Source: Bacillota bacterium
GTDB taxonomy: Bacteria; Bacillota; Clostridia; Christensenellales; Aristaeellaceae
NCBI GenBank assembly: GCA_023392515.1
Contig: JAEVYX010000130.1
Location: 1-30,035 of the forward strand
Reading direction: 5' to 3'
Length of the DNA: 30,035 nucleotides
The notes under the pieces were generated by a model that saw nothing but the letters and a program-made list of their open reading frames with translations, was not told the DNA's origin and made no database searches. Positions within the stretch are counted from its first letter, which is position 1; each line of letters begins with the position of its first letter. A program made the position numbers and the translations under genes. This document shows positions 6,971-15,096 of the stretch, piece by piece.

Positions 6971-7960
6971 CTAGAAGTTTTGCGCGCATAAAAAGCCGCA
7001 CATATCCCGGTAGATTTCCGCCGAAGCGCCTTCCAGCGGAGCCAGAGCCATCCCAAGCGTCTCCCCTTTTAACACGCAGCCCGCCAAAAGGCCGGGGATT
7101 CTTCCAATCAGTTCTCCATCCATGGCGTCGGAATAAACCCTGCAGGCAGAAACCCGCCCCTGTTCCACCGAAAGCTGCAACTGGATTCCTCCCCAGGGGA
7201 AGCGGGCTTCCCCTTCCCAGGTGAAGGGGAGCGGCTGGCCATAAATCCAGTCCCAGGAGGAGAATTTTTTTACCTGAGCCGCCACGCTGTTTTCATCAAT
7301 TCTGTCCTGCGCCATCTCACATGGTGTGCAGCCGTAAACATGGGCAAAGGATGCGATCAGCGCTTCCTTTAATTTTCCCACGCTTACGTCCCCGCAAAGG
7401 GACTGCAAGTTCACCACCCGGGCCCGAACGGAATCCACGCCCTTGGAGGTCAATTTTTGCGCGGGAACATTCAAATACCGAGACAGGTTATCCATGTCCA
7501 CATTCACAAGAAGCGTGCCATGGTGATAAGCGCTGCCCTTGCTTTTGTAAAACGCGTTTCCGGAAAACTTGCGCCCGTCCACAGTGATGTCATTGCGGCC
7601 AGTGCGCTGCGCCTGGATGCCAAAGGAGCGCACAGCCTGCAAAATCACCTCTGTCTGCCGGTCCACGTCGTAGTTTTCATCCTTTACAAGAAAGGTAAAG
7701 TTCAAGTTGCCCAGGTCATGGTACACCGCACCGCCCCCGGAAAGGCGGCGGACCAAGTGTCCGCCGTCCTTTTCCAGCTCCGGCACCCGCACTTCCTTCC
7801 AGGCGTTCTGGTTGCGGCCGATCACTACCGTATGCCGGTTTTGCCACAGGTACAATACGGCTTCCTCTTCCTGTACCGTTTCCATCAAATGGGCTTCCAG
7901 GGCCAGGTTTTCATAGGGGATGGTATTCTCCGTTGTCACATAGCGGCAAAACCGGATCAT
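6971..7960 (-). CDS. lplA: Lipoate-protein ligase A
   Basis: A 329-residue enzyme that activates lipoate with ATP and attaches it to the lysine of GcvH. Motifs are in order: VVIGRNQNAWKEV (about residues 46-58), the lipoate-binding RRLSGGGAVYHDLGNLNF (about residues 71-88), GRNDITVDGRKFSGNA with the catalytic lysine (about residues 124-139), then HHGTLLVNVD. A C-terminal accessory domain follows from about residue 240, as in full-length LplA. The ATG at 7960 is preferred over an upstream in-frame GTG because GGGGA is correctly spaced for it. It sits 17 bases after gcvPB and 10 before lpdA. Lipoate scavenging may be the only supply route, since no lipA or lipB is seen here. Confidence 0.94.
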   Translation of the reverse strand: MIRFCRYVTTENTIPYENLALEAHLMETVQEEEAVLYLWQNRHTVVIGRNQNAWKEVRVPELEKDGGHLVRRLSGGGAVYHDLGNLNFTFLVKDENYDVDRQTEVILQAVRSFGIQAQRTGRNDITVDGRKFSGNAFYKSKGSAYHHGTLLVNVDMDNLSRYLNVPAQKLTSKGVDSVRARVVNLQSLCGDVSVGKLKEALIASFAHVYGCTPCEMAQDRIDENSVAAQVKKFSSWDWIYGQPLPFTWEGEARFPWGGIQLQLSVEQGRVSACRVYSDAMDGELIGRIPGLLAGCVLKGETLGMALAPLEGASAEIYRDMCGFLCAQNF

Positions 7961-7977
7961 ATAGGTCCCCACTTTCG

Positions 7978-9387
7978 CTAAAAAGTATACCTCAGCCGAG
8001 GATTTCGGGCCGCGCCCACCTCGTCCGGGCGGCCGATAGGGGTCGTTACCGGGCAGGCATGCAGGCTCTCCGGGTCTTCCTTGGCTTTTGCTGCGATGTC
8101 GAGAAGGGCCTGGACTCCTTCATCCAGGGTCTCGACGCTTTCCGTTTCCGTAGGTTCCAGCATCAGCGCCTCATGAACGATGAGGGGGAAATACATGGTG
8201 GGGGGATGCATGCCCTTGTCCAACAGCGCCTTGGCTGCATCCAGGGCGGATACCCCCGTTTCCTTTTTCATTTCTTCCAGGGACAGCACAAATTCGTGCA
8301 TGCAGGTATGATCATAAGCCAGCTGATACGTGCCTTTCAGCTTATGCATCATGTAATTGGCGTTGAGCACGGCACTTTCAGAAGCCTCCCGTACACCTTT
8401 TGCCCCAAGGGTAAGAATATAGGTCAGGGCGCGCACGACCACCAGAAAATTCCCGTAAAATGCTTTCACCTGGCCGATGCTTTGGGGGCCGGGGTTTTCA
8501 CCCAGCCTGGACGCAGGCAGGTAGGGCGCCAATGTGGATTTGCAGCCCACCGGGCCACTGCCGGGGCCGCCGCCGCCATGGGGAGTGGAAAAGGTTTTGT
8601 GCAGGTTGAGATGCACCACATCAAAGCCCATATCACCGGGCCTTGCAATGCCCATAACGGCATTCAGGTTGGCTCCGTCGTAGTAGTTGAGCCCGCCGGC
8701 TTCGTGGACAATGCGGGTGATGTCCAGTATGTTTTTGTCAAACAGCCCCAGGGTGTTGGGGTTGGTGAGCATCAGCCCTGCGGTATCCTCACCCACGGCA
8801 GCCTTCAGTGCATTCAAGTCCACGCAGCCGTCGGGGCCGGAGGGAAGGCTCACCACCGTATAACCGGCCATGGCCGCAGTGGCGGGGTTGGTGCCGTGGG
8901 CGGAGTCGGGCACGAGAATCTTCGTGCGCTTATGATCCCCCCGGGCCTCGTGATAAGCCTTTATGAGCAAAATTCCCGTAAACTCCCCGTGGGCGCCAGC
9001 CGCGGGCTGGAAGGTCATCCGGTCCATGCCTGTGATTTCGCACAGGTGCTTTTCCGCAAGAGCCAGTACTTCCAGGCAGCCTTTTACCGTTTCCTTGGGG
9101 GCAAGGGGGTGAATCTGGGTAAAGCCGGGCAGGGCAGCAATTTCCTCGTTAATACGGGGGTTGTATTTCATGGTGCAGGACCCCAGGGGATAAAACCCGC
9201 AGTTGACGCCGTGAGCCCGTTTGCTGAGCTTTGTGTAGTGGCGGCTTATTTCCGTTTCCGAAAGCTCGGGAAGCTTTGGCGCCTGTTCCCTTTTCATGTT
9301 TTCGGGCACAGCCGCTTCAGGTACGTCGCATGCAGGCAGCAGCTCACACCTATGGCCGGGACGGCTTATTTCAAAAATCAATTTCAT
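7978..9387 (-). CDS. gcvPB: Glycine dehydrogenase (decarboxylating) subunit 2
   Basis: The 469-residue C-terminal subunit of the split P-protein, which decarboxylates glycine and passes the aminomethyl group to GcvH. It carries the pyridoxal-phosphate lysine in NLHKTFSTPHGGGGPGSG (about residues 270-287), a motif specific to this subunit. Other family blocks are YPLGSCTMKYNPRINEE near residue 65, and DSAHGTNPATAAMAGY and LTNPNTLGLFDKNI further on. The start ATG at 9387 overlaps the gcvPA stop as ATGA, a sign of translational coupling that suits two subunits made in equal amounts. An in-frame GTG at 9396 is too close to the GGAGG site. Confidence 0.96.
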   Translation of the reverse strand: MKLIFEISRPGHRCELLPACDVPEAAVPENMKREQAPKLPELSETEISRHYTKLSKRAHGVNCGFYPLGSCTMKYNPRINEEIAALPGFTQIHPLAPKETVKGCLEVLALAEKHLCEITGMDRMTFQPAAGAHGEFTGILLIKAYHEARGDHKRTKILVPDSAHGTNPATAAMAGYTVVSLPSGPDGCVDLNALKAAVGEDTAGLMLTNPNTLGLFDKNILDITRIVHEAGGLNYYDGANLNAVMGIARPGDMGFDVVHLNLHKTFSTPHGGGGPGSGPVGCKSTLAPYLPASRLGENPGPQSIGQVKAFYGNFLVVVRALTYILTLGAKGVREASESAVLNANYMMHKLKGTYQLAYDHTCMHEFVLSLEEMKKETGVSALDAAKALLDKGMHPPTMYFPLIVHEALMLEPTETESVETLDEGVQALLDIAAKAKEDPESLHACPVTTPIGRPDEVGAARNPRLRYTF

Positions 9388-10706
9388 TTCGCGCACACCT
9401 CCCGGACAGTTTCAACCGCTTCATCCATCTGCTCCCGGCTAACAAGTTCTGTTACGCACCACAGGAGGCTGTCTTCCCCCAAGGGAAGCCCGCCCAAGAT
9501 GCCCTTTTCTTCCAGGGCCTTCAAAACCGCGCTTTGCTTCCCTGCGCAGGTAGTGACAAACTCGTGGAAGAAGGGGGCGCTTCCCACCCTTGCAATACCG
9601 GGGACTTTGGTCAAGGCCTGTTCCAAATAATGCGCCTTGCTCATGGACTGGCCTGCGGCATTTTTTAACCCCTCATAGCCCATGGCGGCAATGTACACCG
9701 CGGCGGTAAGAGCGCACAGCGCCTGGTTGGAGCAGACATTGCTGCTGGCCTTTTCCCGTCTGATATGCTGCTCCCTGGCCTGCAAGGTTAAAACATACGC
9801 CCGGTTTCCTTTATCGTCGATGGTTTCGCCTACGATCCGGCCCGGAAGCTTCCGCATCATGGCTGTTTTAGCCGCCATAAAGCCCAGATAGGGGCCGCCA
9901 AAGGAAAGGGGCATGCCCAGGGGCTGTCCTTCGCCCACGGCGATATCCGCCCCCGCCTCTCCTGGCGACTGCATAATGGCCAGCGCCAAGGGGTTTACGC
10001 CCAATATGTATTTTGCACCGGCCTCATGGGCCAGTTCTCCCAGGTCTTTGACATCCTCAAAGGCGCCATAGAAGTTGGGCTGCTGCACATACAGGCAGGC
10101 AGTTTCATCCGACAGCATGCCACGCAAAGCCTCCCTGTCCGTGAGGCCATCCTTCTCCGGAACGATAAGCATGGGCGCATTGGCCCCATGGCAATAAGTG
10201 GCGATGGCGGCAATCACGTCCGGGTGGGCGGTGGCGGATACCAGGGCTGTCATCCGCTTGCGCTCCCGGCACATGCTCACCGCTTCCGCAGCGGCTCCGG
10301 CCCCATCGTATACAGAGGCGTTACTCACATCCATGCCGGTCAATTCGCAGATCATGGTCTGGTATTCGAAGATGGACTGCAAAATCCCCTGGCTGATTTC
10401 TGCCTGATAGGGGGTGTAGGCAGTCACGAACTCCTCTTTGGCTGTCACATATTTCACAATGGAGGGGATGTAGTGGTTGTAGGCCCCCGCCCCCCGAAGG
10501 ATTACGGGAAACACCTTGTTTTTCCCGGCGAGGGCAGTCATGGCTCTTCGCACCTGCATTTCCGCCATGCCCTCGGGCAGGTTCAGCAGGCCCTTTTGCA
10601 AAACGCTTTCGGGAATGTCCTGAAAAAGCTGCCCCACATCCGTAAGGCCCAGTTCCCGGAGCATTTCCTCACGCTCCTTATTGGTCGTAGGCACATAACC
10701 GCCCAT
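9384..10706 (-). CDS. gcvPA: Glycine dehydrogenase (decarboxylating) subunit 1
   Basis: The 440-residue N-terminal subunit of the split P-protein, partner of GcvPB. Family blocks include the opening YVPTTNKEREEMLRELG, FLGAGAYNHYIPS-like FRGAGAYNHYIPS (here ILRGAGAYNHYIP, about residues 69-81), AYTPYQAEISQGILQSIFEYQ (about residues 96-116) and GEGQPLGMPLSFGGPYLGF (about residues 260-278). This subunit lacks the PLP lysine, as is normal. The ATG at 10706 has AGGAGG eight bases upstream and begins two bases after gcvH. The stop overlaps the gcvPB start by four bases. Confidence 0.96.
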   Translation of the reverse strand: MGGYVPTTNKEREEMLRELGLTDVGQLFQDIPESVLQKGLLNLPEGMAEMQVRRAMTALAGKNKVFPVILRGAGAYNHYIPSIVKYVTAKEEFVTAYTPYQAEISQGILQSIFEYQTMICELTGMDVSNASVYDGAGAAAEAVSMCRERKRMTALVSATAHPDVIAAIATYCHGANAPMLIVPEKDGLTDREALRGMLSDETACLYVQQPNFYGAFEDVKDLGELAHEAGAKYILGVNPLALAIMQSPGEAGADIAVGEGQPLGMPLSFGGPYLGFMAAKTAMMRKLPGRIVGETIDDKGNRAYVLTLQAREQHIRREKASSNVCSNQALCALTAAVYIAAMGYEGLKNAAGQSMSKAHYLEQALTKVPGIARVGSAPFFHEFVTTCAGKQSAVLKALEEKGILGGLPLGEDSLLWCVTELVSREQMDEAVETVREVCAK

Positions 10707-10708
10707 GC

Positions 10709-11086
10709 TTATTCCTCCTTGGCCGATTGAGCGTAAGTGTCGGCGTCCATAAGTTCTACCGTATCCGAAACATTCTCAACCCGGATCAGCCATGCCTCAT
10801 AGGGTGCCTGATTGATGGTTTGAGGGCTGTCCAGCAAGGCTTCGTTGATTTCCGCCACAACGCCTGAAACGGGACTGTATACATCGCTCACGGCCTTCAC
10901 TGATTCCACGTCGGCAAAGGTTTCCCCCGCCGCAACCGTATCCCCCACCTGGGGCAGGTTTACAAACACCAGGTCGCCCAGGGATTCCTGGGCAAAATCC
11001 GTCAGGCCGATTTCCACTTTGCCGCCGTCCAGGGTGCGCACCCACTCGTGGGATTTGGTGTACTTCAATTCCTTAGGGGTATTCAT
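10709..11086 (-). CDS. gcvH: Glycine cleavage system H protein
   Basis: A 125-residue lipoyl carrier that shuttles the aminomethyl intermediate between the P, T and L proteins. The opening KYTKSHEWVR and the lipoyl hairpin DVESVKAVSDVYSPVSG are unmistakable; Lys64 is the lipoylation site. The C-terminal block APYEAWLIRVE is also standard. The ATG at 11086 has AAGGAGG eight bases upstream, and the frame is open further upstream without a site. It follows gcvT by 34 bases and precedes gcvPA by two. The lplA gene in the same operon supplies its cofactor. Confidence 0.97.
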   Translation of the reverse strand: MNTPKELKYTKSHEWVRTLDGGKVEIGLTDFAQESLGDLVFVNLPQVGDTVAAGETFADVESVKAVSDVYSPVSGVVAEINEALLDSPQTINQAPYEAWLIRVENVSDTVELMDADTYAQSAKEE

Positions 11087-11120
11087 GGCATGTTCCTCCT
11101 TCAATCTATGTCGCTTTTCT

Positions 11121-12206
11121 TTACTTCTTTTTGTAAAACGGCAAGGGGATAATCTCTGCTTCAATTCTCCGCCCCCGGACGTCCACTTCCACCGTATCCC
11201 CCGTGGCAAGCCCCACTTTGGTTACCAGTGCCATAGCCACCGCTTTTTCAAGGTATGGGCAGTAGGTGCCGGAGGTGGTCACGCCCAAAACCTCATCGCC
11301 GCGGTAAACGGTGCAATGCTCCCTGGCGATGCCCCGGCCGGTCATTTGAAGGCCCACTCGGGCTTTTTGCGGTTCGCCTTTTTCCTGGAGCGCCTTTTTG
11401 CCGATAAAATCTTCCTTGGCAAACTTCACGTAAGCGCCAAGGCCCGTTTCAATGGGCGTGATTTCATCGTTCATCTCATGACCGTAAAGGGGCATGGCGG
11501 CTTCCAGGCGCAAAGTATCCCTGGCCCCCAAACCGCAGGGAATGAGGTTTACATCCTTCCCCGTTTCCAAAAGCAGCTCCCACAGCCGGGGTGCGTCCTC
11601 ATTTTTGCAGTAGAGCTCAAACCCGCTTTCCCCCGTATACCCGGTGCGGGAAATCAGGCAGGGTATCCCCCCCACAGCCCCATGCTCCACAAAGGAGTAG
11701 TATTTCTTGGGGATGTCCTCTTCCCGGCACAGCCGTTCCATGATTTCCAGGGCCTTTGGCCCCTGCAGGGCTACCTGTGCGGTCTCGTCGGAGATATCTT
11801 CCATTTTGACATCCCCAAAAAGATGCTGGCGCATCCAGGCCACGTCTTTCTCCCGGTTGGAAGCGTTCACTACGATCAGGTAACACTCCTCCCCCATCCG
11901 GTAAACGATCAAATCGTCCACCACGCCGCCCAGGTCGTTGCACATGGGGCTGTAACGGACCTGGCCCACCGCCATGCTTTGAAAATCGTTGGTGAGCAGG
12001 TTTTGAATATTGTTCAGGGCATCCGGGCCGGAAAAGGTGACCTCGCCCATATGGGATACATCAAACAGCCCGCAGGCCGTACGCACCGCCATATGCTCGG
12101 CAATGACCCCGTCCGGATACTGCACCGGCAGGATATACCCTGCAAAGGGCACCATTTTCCCGCCCCAGGCCACATGGCGGTCATACAAGGGCGTCTTTCG
12201 ATCCAT
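11121..12206 (-). CDS. gcvT: Glycine cleavage system T protein (aminomethyltransferase)
   Basis: A 361-residue enzyme that transfers the methylene carbon from GcvH to tetrahydrofolate and releases ammonia. Family motifs are MVPFAGYILPVQYPDGVIAEH (about residues 18-38), GLFDVSHMGEV (about residues 46-56), a long folate-binding core with SRTGYTGESGFELYC (about residues 185-199), and LGARDTLRLEAAMPLYGHE near residue 230. The ATG at 12206 follows AAAGGAGGAGG; the upstream extension has no site. It is the first gene of the operon, about 45 bases after the riboswitch terminator, so expression should rise with glycine. Confidence 0.97.
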   Translation of the reverse strand: MDRKTPLYDRHVAWGGKMVPFAGYILPVQYPDGVIAEHMAVRTACGLFDVSHMGEVTFSGPDALNNIQNLLTNDFQSMAVGQVRYSPMCNDLGGVVDDLIVYRMGEECYLIVVNASNREKDVAWMRQHLFGDVKMEDISDETAQVALQGPKALEIMERLCREEDIPKKYYSFVEHGAVGGIPCLISRTGYTGESGFELYCKNEDAPRLWELLLETGKDVNLIPCGLGARDTLRLEAAMPLYGHEMNDEITPIETGLGAYVKFAKEDFIGKKALQEKGEPQKARVGLQMTGRGIAREHCTVYRGDEVLGVTTSGTYCPYLEKAVAMALVTKVGLATGDTVEVDVRGRRIEAEIIPLPFYKKK

Positions 12207-12250
12207 ATTTCCTCCTCCTTTTACGGTACGCAAACATTTCCCATAATATC

Positions 12251-12296
12251 AAAAGCAGAGGCGAACAGACTGCTTTTTGCAGCCTATCCGCCTCTG
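12251..12296 (-). terminator. Glycine riboswitch expression platform (terminator)
   Basis: On the minus strand CAGAGGCG (12296-12289) pairs with CGCCTCTG (12263-12256), with an inner GCTGC/GCAG stem, followed by CTTTT. The 5' arm is also the 3' strand of the second aptamer's closing helix. When glycine closes the aptamer, the terminator cannot form, so this is an ON switch by geometry. Confidence 0.85.
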
Positions 12297-12462
12297 TTAT
12301 CGAACCTGAAAGATTCTTCCCCCGCAGCCATATCGCCGTGAAGGAGTTGCTTCTTCGGTGCATGATGCTTTCCAGAGTTTCGTCCCGGCCTAGTCTTTTT
12401 GCCTGAGAGTTTGTTGCGTCTTCCCCTTCGGCGCCGCCATACGGCAGTCTCTCCTGGGCCGT
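12289..12462 (-). ncRNA. Tandem glycine riboswitch
   Basis: Two glycine aptamers lie in series ahead of gcvT. Aptamer 1 (about 12462-12386) is closed by CGGCC/GGCCG and contains AGGAGAGACUGCC, GCGCCGAAGGGGAAG and AAACUCUCAGGCAAAAAGAC, the classic signature. Aptamer 2 (about 12378-12289) has ACUCUGGAAAG, CACCGAAGAAGCAAC and AUCUUUCAGGUUC, closed by ACUCUG with CAGAGG. The linker between them is short. The second aptamer departs somewhat from the consensus (GGUUCGAUAACAGAGG where GGCAAAAGGACAGAG is usual). It controls the whole glycine cleavage operon. Confidence 0.95.
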
Positions 12463-12529
12463 TCACCCGAAATATGCAGTTGTTGGGCAAGTATCCTTCA
12501 ATATTTGGCACAGCTGGAAACCCAACAGC

Positions 12530-12558
12530 AGTGTACAATTTCGGGTGTGTTTTGTCAA
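12530..12558 (-). promoter_or_regulatory. Promoter of the glycine cleavage operon
   Basis: Minus-strand -35 TTGACA (12558-12553), a 17-base spacer and -10 TACACT (12535-12530). The predicted start near 12523 leaves about 60 bases before aptamer 1. That leader is bounded by a seven-base inverted repeat, TGTTGGG at 12481 and CCCAACA at 12521. Confidence 0.75.
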
Positions 12559-12605
12559 TGTGCAGTTTGATACCATCTGTTTCTATTCCGTGAAAAAATC
12601 CATAC

Positions 12606-12644
12606 AAAAAATGCATCCCTTTTCCTTCGAATCGGAATGCATTT
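12606..12644 (-). terminator. Terminator of the trxA-rhodanese-CoA reductase unit
   Basis: On the minus strand AAATGCATTCC (12644-12634) pairs with GGATGCATTTTTT (12617-12606), with one bulge and a 16-base loop, and runs directly into the T tract. It lies just after the stop of the fusion protein. Confidence 0.7.
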
Positions 12645-12654
12645 CTCTTGATTA

Positions 12655-14364
12655 TTACGCTTGTTTCTTTTGCCCGATGGGAATCCCGCAGGGATGCGTG
12701 GCCTTTTCAGAATAGGCCAATTCATTTTTCACAGAAGCATACAGCCGGTAGCCCCCAGCCAGGTTAAAGGCCTCAAATCCGTTCTGGGTTAGAATCCGGC
12801 AGGCGATATAGCTGCGCAAGCCGCTGTGGCAGTTTACATACACAGGCTTCGAACTGTCGATTTCGTCCAGGTGATCCCGCAAATCATCCAGAGGAATCCA
12901 AACGGTGCCTTCAATATGCCCCTTTTGGTATTCTTCATCGGTGCGCACGTCCAATAAGGTTACGCTGCCGTCCCTGGGCAAAGCATCCACGTCATGCCAG
13001 TGGAATTGCCGCACTTTTCCCGTAAGCAGGTTTTCCGCCATAAAGCCGCACATATTCACCGGATCCTTGGCGGATGAAAAGGGCGGCGCATAGCACAATT
13101 CCAGCTCGCTCAGGTCATGCACGGTCATACCGGCGCGAATGGCGGTATTGATGACATCGCACCGTTTATCCACGCCCTGAAAGCCTACGATTTGCGCCCC
13201 CAATACTTTTCCATCCCCGGGGGCATACAATAGCTTGATGCATTGATTGGTGGCGCCGGGATAATACGTGGCATGGGATGCGCCGTAGGTATACACCTTT
13301 TCATAAGGGATGTCCGCCGCTTTTGCCGCCGTCTCGTACAGCCCCGTGGCCGCAACGGTCATATCAAAAAGCTTCAGCACCAGGGCGCCCTGGGTACCCT
13401 TGTACACGCTTTTCAGCCCGCAAATATTATCTGCGGCAATGCGCCCCTGCTTGTTGGCGGGGCCCGCCAGGGGTAAAAAGGCCGGCTGCCCCGATATATA
13501 ATTTGTAACCTGCACCGCATCCCCCACGGCATAAATATGGGGATCGGAGGTATGCATGGTTTCATCCACCAAAATGGCGCCCTTGGGCGACAGCGCAATC
13601 CCCGCTTCCCTGGCCAGCTGGCTTTCCGGCCGCACGCCTACGGAAAGGAGCACCATATCCGCAGGAAGAGAGTCGCCTTCCACCAGAACACGCAGGCCTT
13701 CCTTTTCGGGTTCAATGGCTTTTACGCCTTTGCCCAAGCACAGGTTCAGCCCTTTTTTTCTTGCATAGCGGTGGACTTCGCTGGCCATGTCAAAATCCAA
13801 GGGGGCAATGACATGATCGCTCAATTCCACCACTGTAACATCAAGGCCTGCCGCAATCAGGTTTTCTGCCATTTCCATGCCGATGGCGCCGCCGCCCACC
13901 ACCACGGCTTTGCGGGGCTTTTTCTCCTCCACAAAGGCGCGGATGCGCAATGCGTCGGGCACGGTGCGCAGCGTAAACACCCTGGGGTCGTCCTTCCCCG
14001 GCAAGGGAGGAACGACAGGTTCCGCACCGGGGGAAAGAATCAAATCGTCATACGTCTCCTGATAAGTGGAGCCGTCCTGATGGTTTTTTACCGTTACGAT
14101 ACGGTTTTCCTTATCAATAGCGACGGCTTCGTGAAGGACGCGCACATCCACATGAAACCTGCCATGAAAGCTCTCCGGCGTTTGCAGCGTCAGGTCTTCC
14201 TGATCGGTGATTTCGCCGCCCACATAATAGGGAAGGCCACAGTTGGCATAGGAAATATGCGGCCCGCGCTCCAGCAGGATAATTTCCGCCTTTTCATTGA
14301 GACGGCGCAGCCTGGCCGCCGCACTGGCGCCCCCGGCTACGCCGCCGATTATTACAACTTTCAC
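12655..14364 (-). CDS. CoA-disulfide/persulfide reductase with C-terminal rhodanese domain
   Basis: A 569-residue fusion. Residues 1 to about 450 are a pyridine-nucleotide disulfide oxidoreductase of the CoA-disulfide reductase type. It has an FAD loop (IIGGVAGGASAAARLRR), a single redox cysteine at 42 (ISYANCGLPYYVGG), an NAD loop (VVVGGGAIGMEMAENL, near residue 154) and MHTSDPHIYAVGDAV. Residues about 460-550 are a rhodanese domain with active-site loop CHSGLRSY. A final HPCGIPIG adds a conserved cysteine. The same architecture is known in CoADR-RHD/Npsr persulfide and polysulfide reductases, so reduction of CoA-bound or free persulfides is likely. The start is GTG 14364, with AAAGGAG six bases upstream. 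It follows a rhodanese and a thioredoxin gene, consistent with a sulfur-relay operon. Confidence 0.92.
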   Translation of the reverse strand: MKVVIIGGVAGGASAAARLRRLNEKAEIILLERGPHISYANCGLPYYVGGEITDQEDLTLQTPESFHGRFHVDVRVLHEAVAIDKENRIVTVKNHQDGSTYQETYDDLILSPGAEPVVPPLPGKDDPRVFTLRTVPDALRIRAFVEEKKPRKAVVVGGGAIGMEMAENLIAAGLDVTVVELSDHVIAPLDFDMASEVHRYARKKGLNLCLGKGVKAIEPEKEGLRVLVEGDSLPADMVLLSVGVRPESQLAREAGIALSPKGAILVDETMHTSDPHIYAVGDAVQVTNYISGQPAFLPLAGPANKQGRIAADNICGLKSVYKGTQGALVLKLFDMTVAATGLYETAAKAADIPYEKVYTYGASHATYYPGATNQCIKLLYAPGDGKVLGAQIVGFQGVDKRCDVINTAIRAGMTVHDLSELELCYAPPFSSAKDPVNMCGFMAENLLTGKVRQFHWHDVDALPRDGSVTLLDVRTDEEYQKGHIEGTVWIPLDDLRDHLDEIDSSKPVYVNCHSGLRSYIACRILTQNGFEAFNLAGGYRLYASVKNELAYSEKATHPCGIPIGQKKQA

Positions 14365-14376
14365 CGGCTGCTCCTT

Positions 14377-14703
14377 TCAATGTTCCAAAGCGCCGCGATA
14401 AGCATTGATGCCGCCGATATTGGTGATCTGGGTATAACCCAAGGAAACCAAAGCCCGGCACGCGGCATTGCTCCTTGCGCCGCTTAAACAATACACAAAA
14501 AGCGGTGTGGACTTGTCCGGCATCAGGGTTTGCATTTCCTCTATCCGGTCCAGGGGAAGGGAAATGCTTCCGGGTATATGCCCCTGGCGGTATTCCTCAG
14601 GGGTGCGCACATCAATCAGGCGAATGGCCGGATCCTCCTTGAGGGCATTGATCGCGTCGGCCATGGAAAGAGATTGGTTTTTCCGTTCAAAAAGCCGAAA
14701 CAC
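14377..14703 (-). CDS. Single-domain rhodanese
   Basis: A 108-residue cytoplasmic rhodanese-like sulfurtransferase that carries a persulfide on Cys72 in the loop CLSGARS. Family blocks are LIDVRTPEEYRQGHIPGSISLPL (about residues 29-51) and GYTQITNIGGINAY near the C-terminus. The start is GTG 14703, with GGAGG six bases upstream; that site overlaps the end of trxA, whose stop is one base away. The CoA reductase/rhodanese fusion follows 12 bases later. It probably passes sulfane sulfur between thioredoxin and the reductase. Confidence 0.93.
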   Translation of the reverse strand: MFRLFERKNQSLSMADAINALKEDPAIRLIDVRTPEEYRQGHIPGSISLPLDRIEEMQTLMPDKSTPLFVYCLSGARSNAACRALVSLGYTQITNIGGINAYRGALEH

Positions 14704-14704
14704 C

Positions 14705-15016
14705 TTACGCCTCCAGAAGCTTCAAAATTTCCTGCTTGGGGCGTACGCCGACCATAGACCCGGCCAGCCTGCCCTCTTTAAATACGGCCAGCGTGGGAAT
14801 GCTCATCACCCCAAAGCGGGATGCCAGTTCAGGCTGCTCATCCACGTTGATTTTTCCGACGACGACCTTTTCGCCCATTTCTTCAGCAATGCCTTCCACA
14901 ACGGGAGAAATCATCCGGCAGGGGCCGCACCAGGGAGCCCAGAAATCCATCAAAACAGGTACCTGGGAAGTGAGTACGGAATCAAAGTTATCCTTGGTTA
15001 CTTTAATCGCAGACAT
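14705..15016 (-). CDS. trxA: Thioredoxin
   Basis: A 103-residue thioredoxin with the active site WCGPC (Cys30 and Cys33), the cis-proline segment MSIPTLAVF, and the standard opening KVTKDNFDSVL. The ATG at 15016 has AAAGGAGG nine bases upstream. It is the first gene of a three-gene unit with the rhodanese and the CoA reductase/rhodanese fusion, so this copy probably releases sulfide from protein persulfides as well as reducing disulfides. It may not be the only thioredoxin in the cell. Confidence 0.96.
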   Translation of the reverse strand: MSAIKVTKDNFDSVLTSQVPVLMDFWAPWCGPCRMISPVVEGIAEEMGEKVVVGKINVDEQPELASRFGVMSIPTLAVFKEGRLAGSMVGVRPKQEILKLLEA

Positions 15017-15059
15017 GATATGTATCCTCCTTTGCCCTCTTGGGCTGTTTGATAAATGA

Positions 15060-15065
15060 AGTATA
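15060..15065 (-). promoter_or_regulatory. Possible -10 box for the trxA operon
   Basis: TATACT on the minus strand, 44 bases before trxA, preceded by GGGG. The -35 region (around CTTATC) is poor. A weak hairpin, GTGAT-TTC-ATCAC, overlaps the upstream gene's stop at 15088-15100. Confidence 0.35.
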
Positions 15066-15096
15066 CCCCTTTTTTTCGTTTAGATAAGTGATGAAA

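Noticed and set aside
7933..9630. 565-codon plus-strand ORF opposite gcvPB
   Set aside because: Antisense shadow caused by GC-biased codon use; gcvPB and gcvPA on the other strand match their families throughout.
10845..12341. 498-codon plus-strand ORF opposite gcvH, gcvT and the riboswitch
   Set aside because: It runs antisense across two well-defined genes and a structured RNA; its product has no recognisable motif.
12481..12527. TGTTGGG...CCCAACA inverted repeat upstream of the riboswitch as an operator
   Set aside because: The seven-base arms are 33 bases apart and lie in the transcribed leader; chance or simple leader folding is as likely as a protein site.
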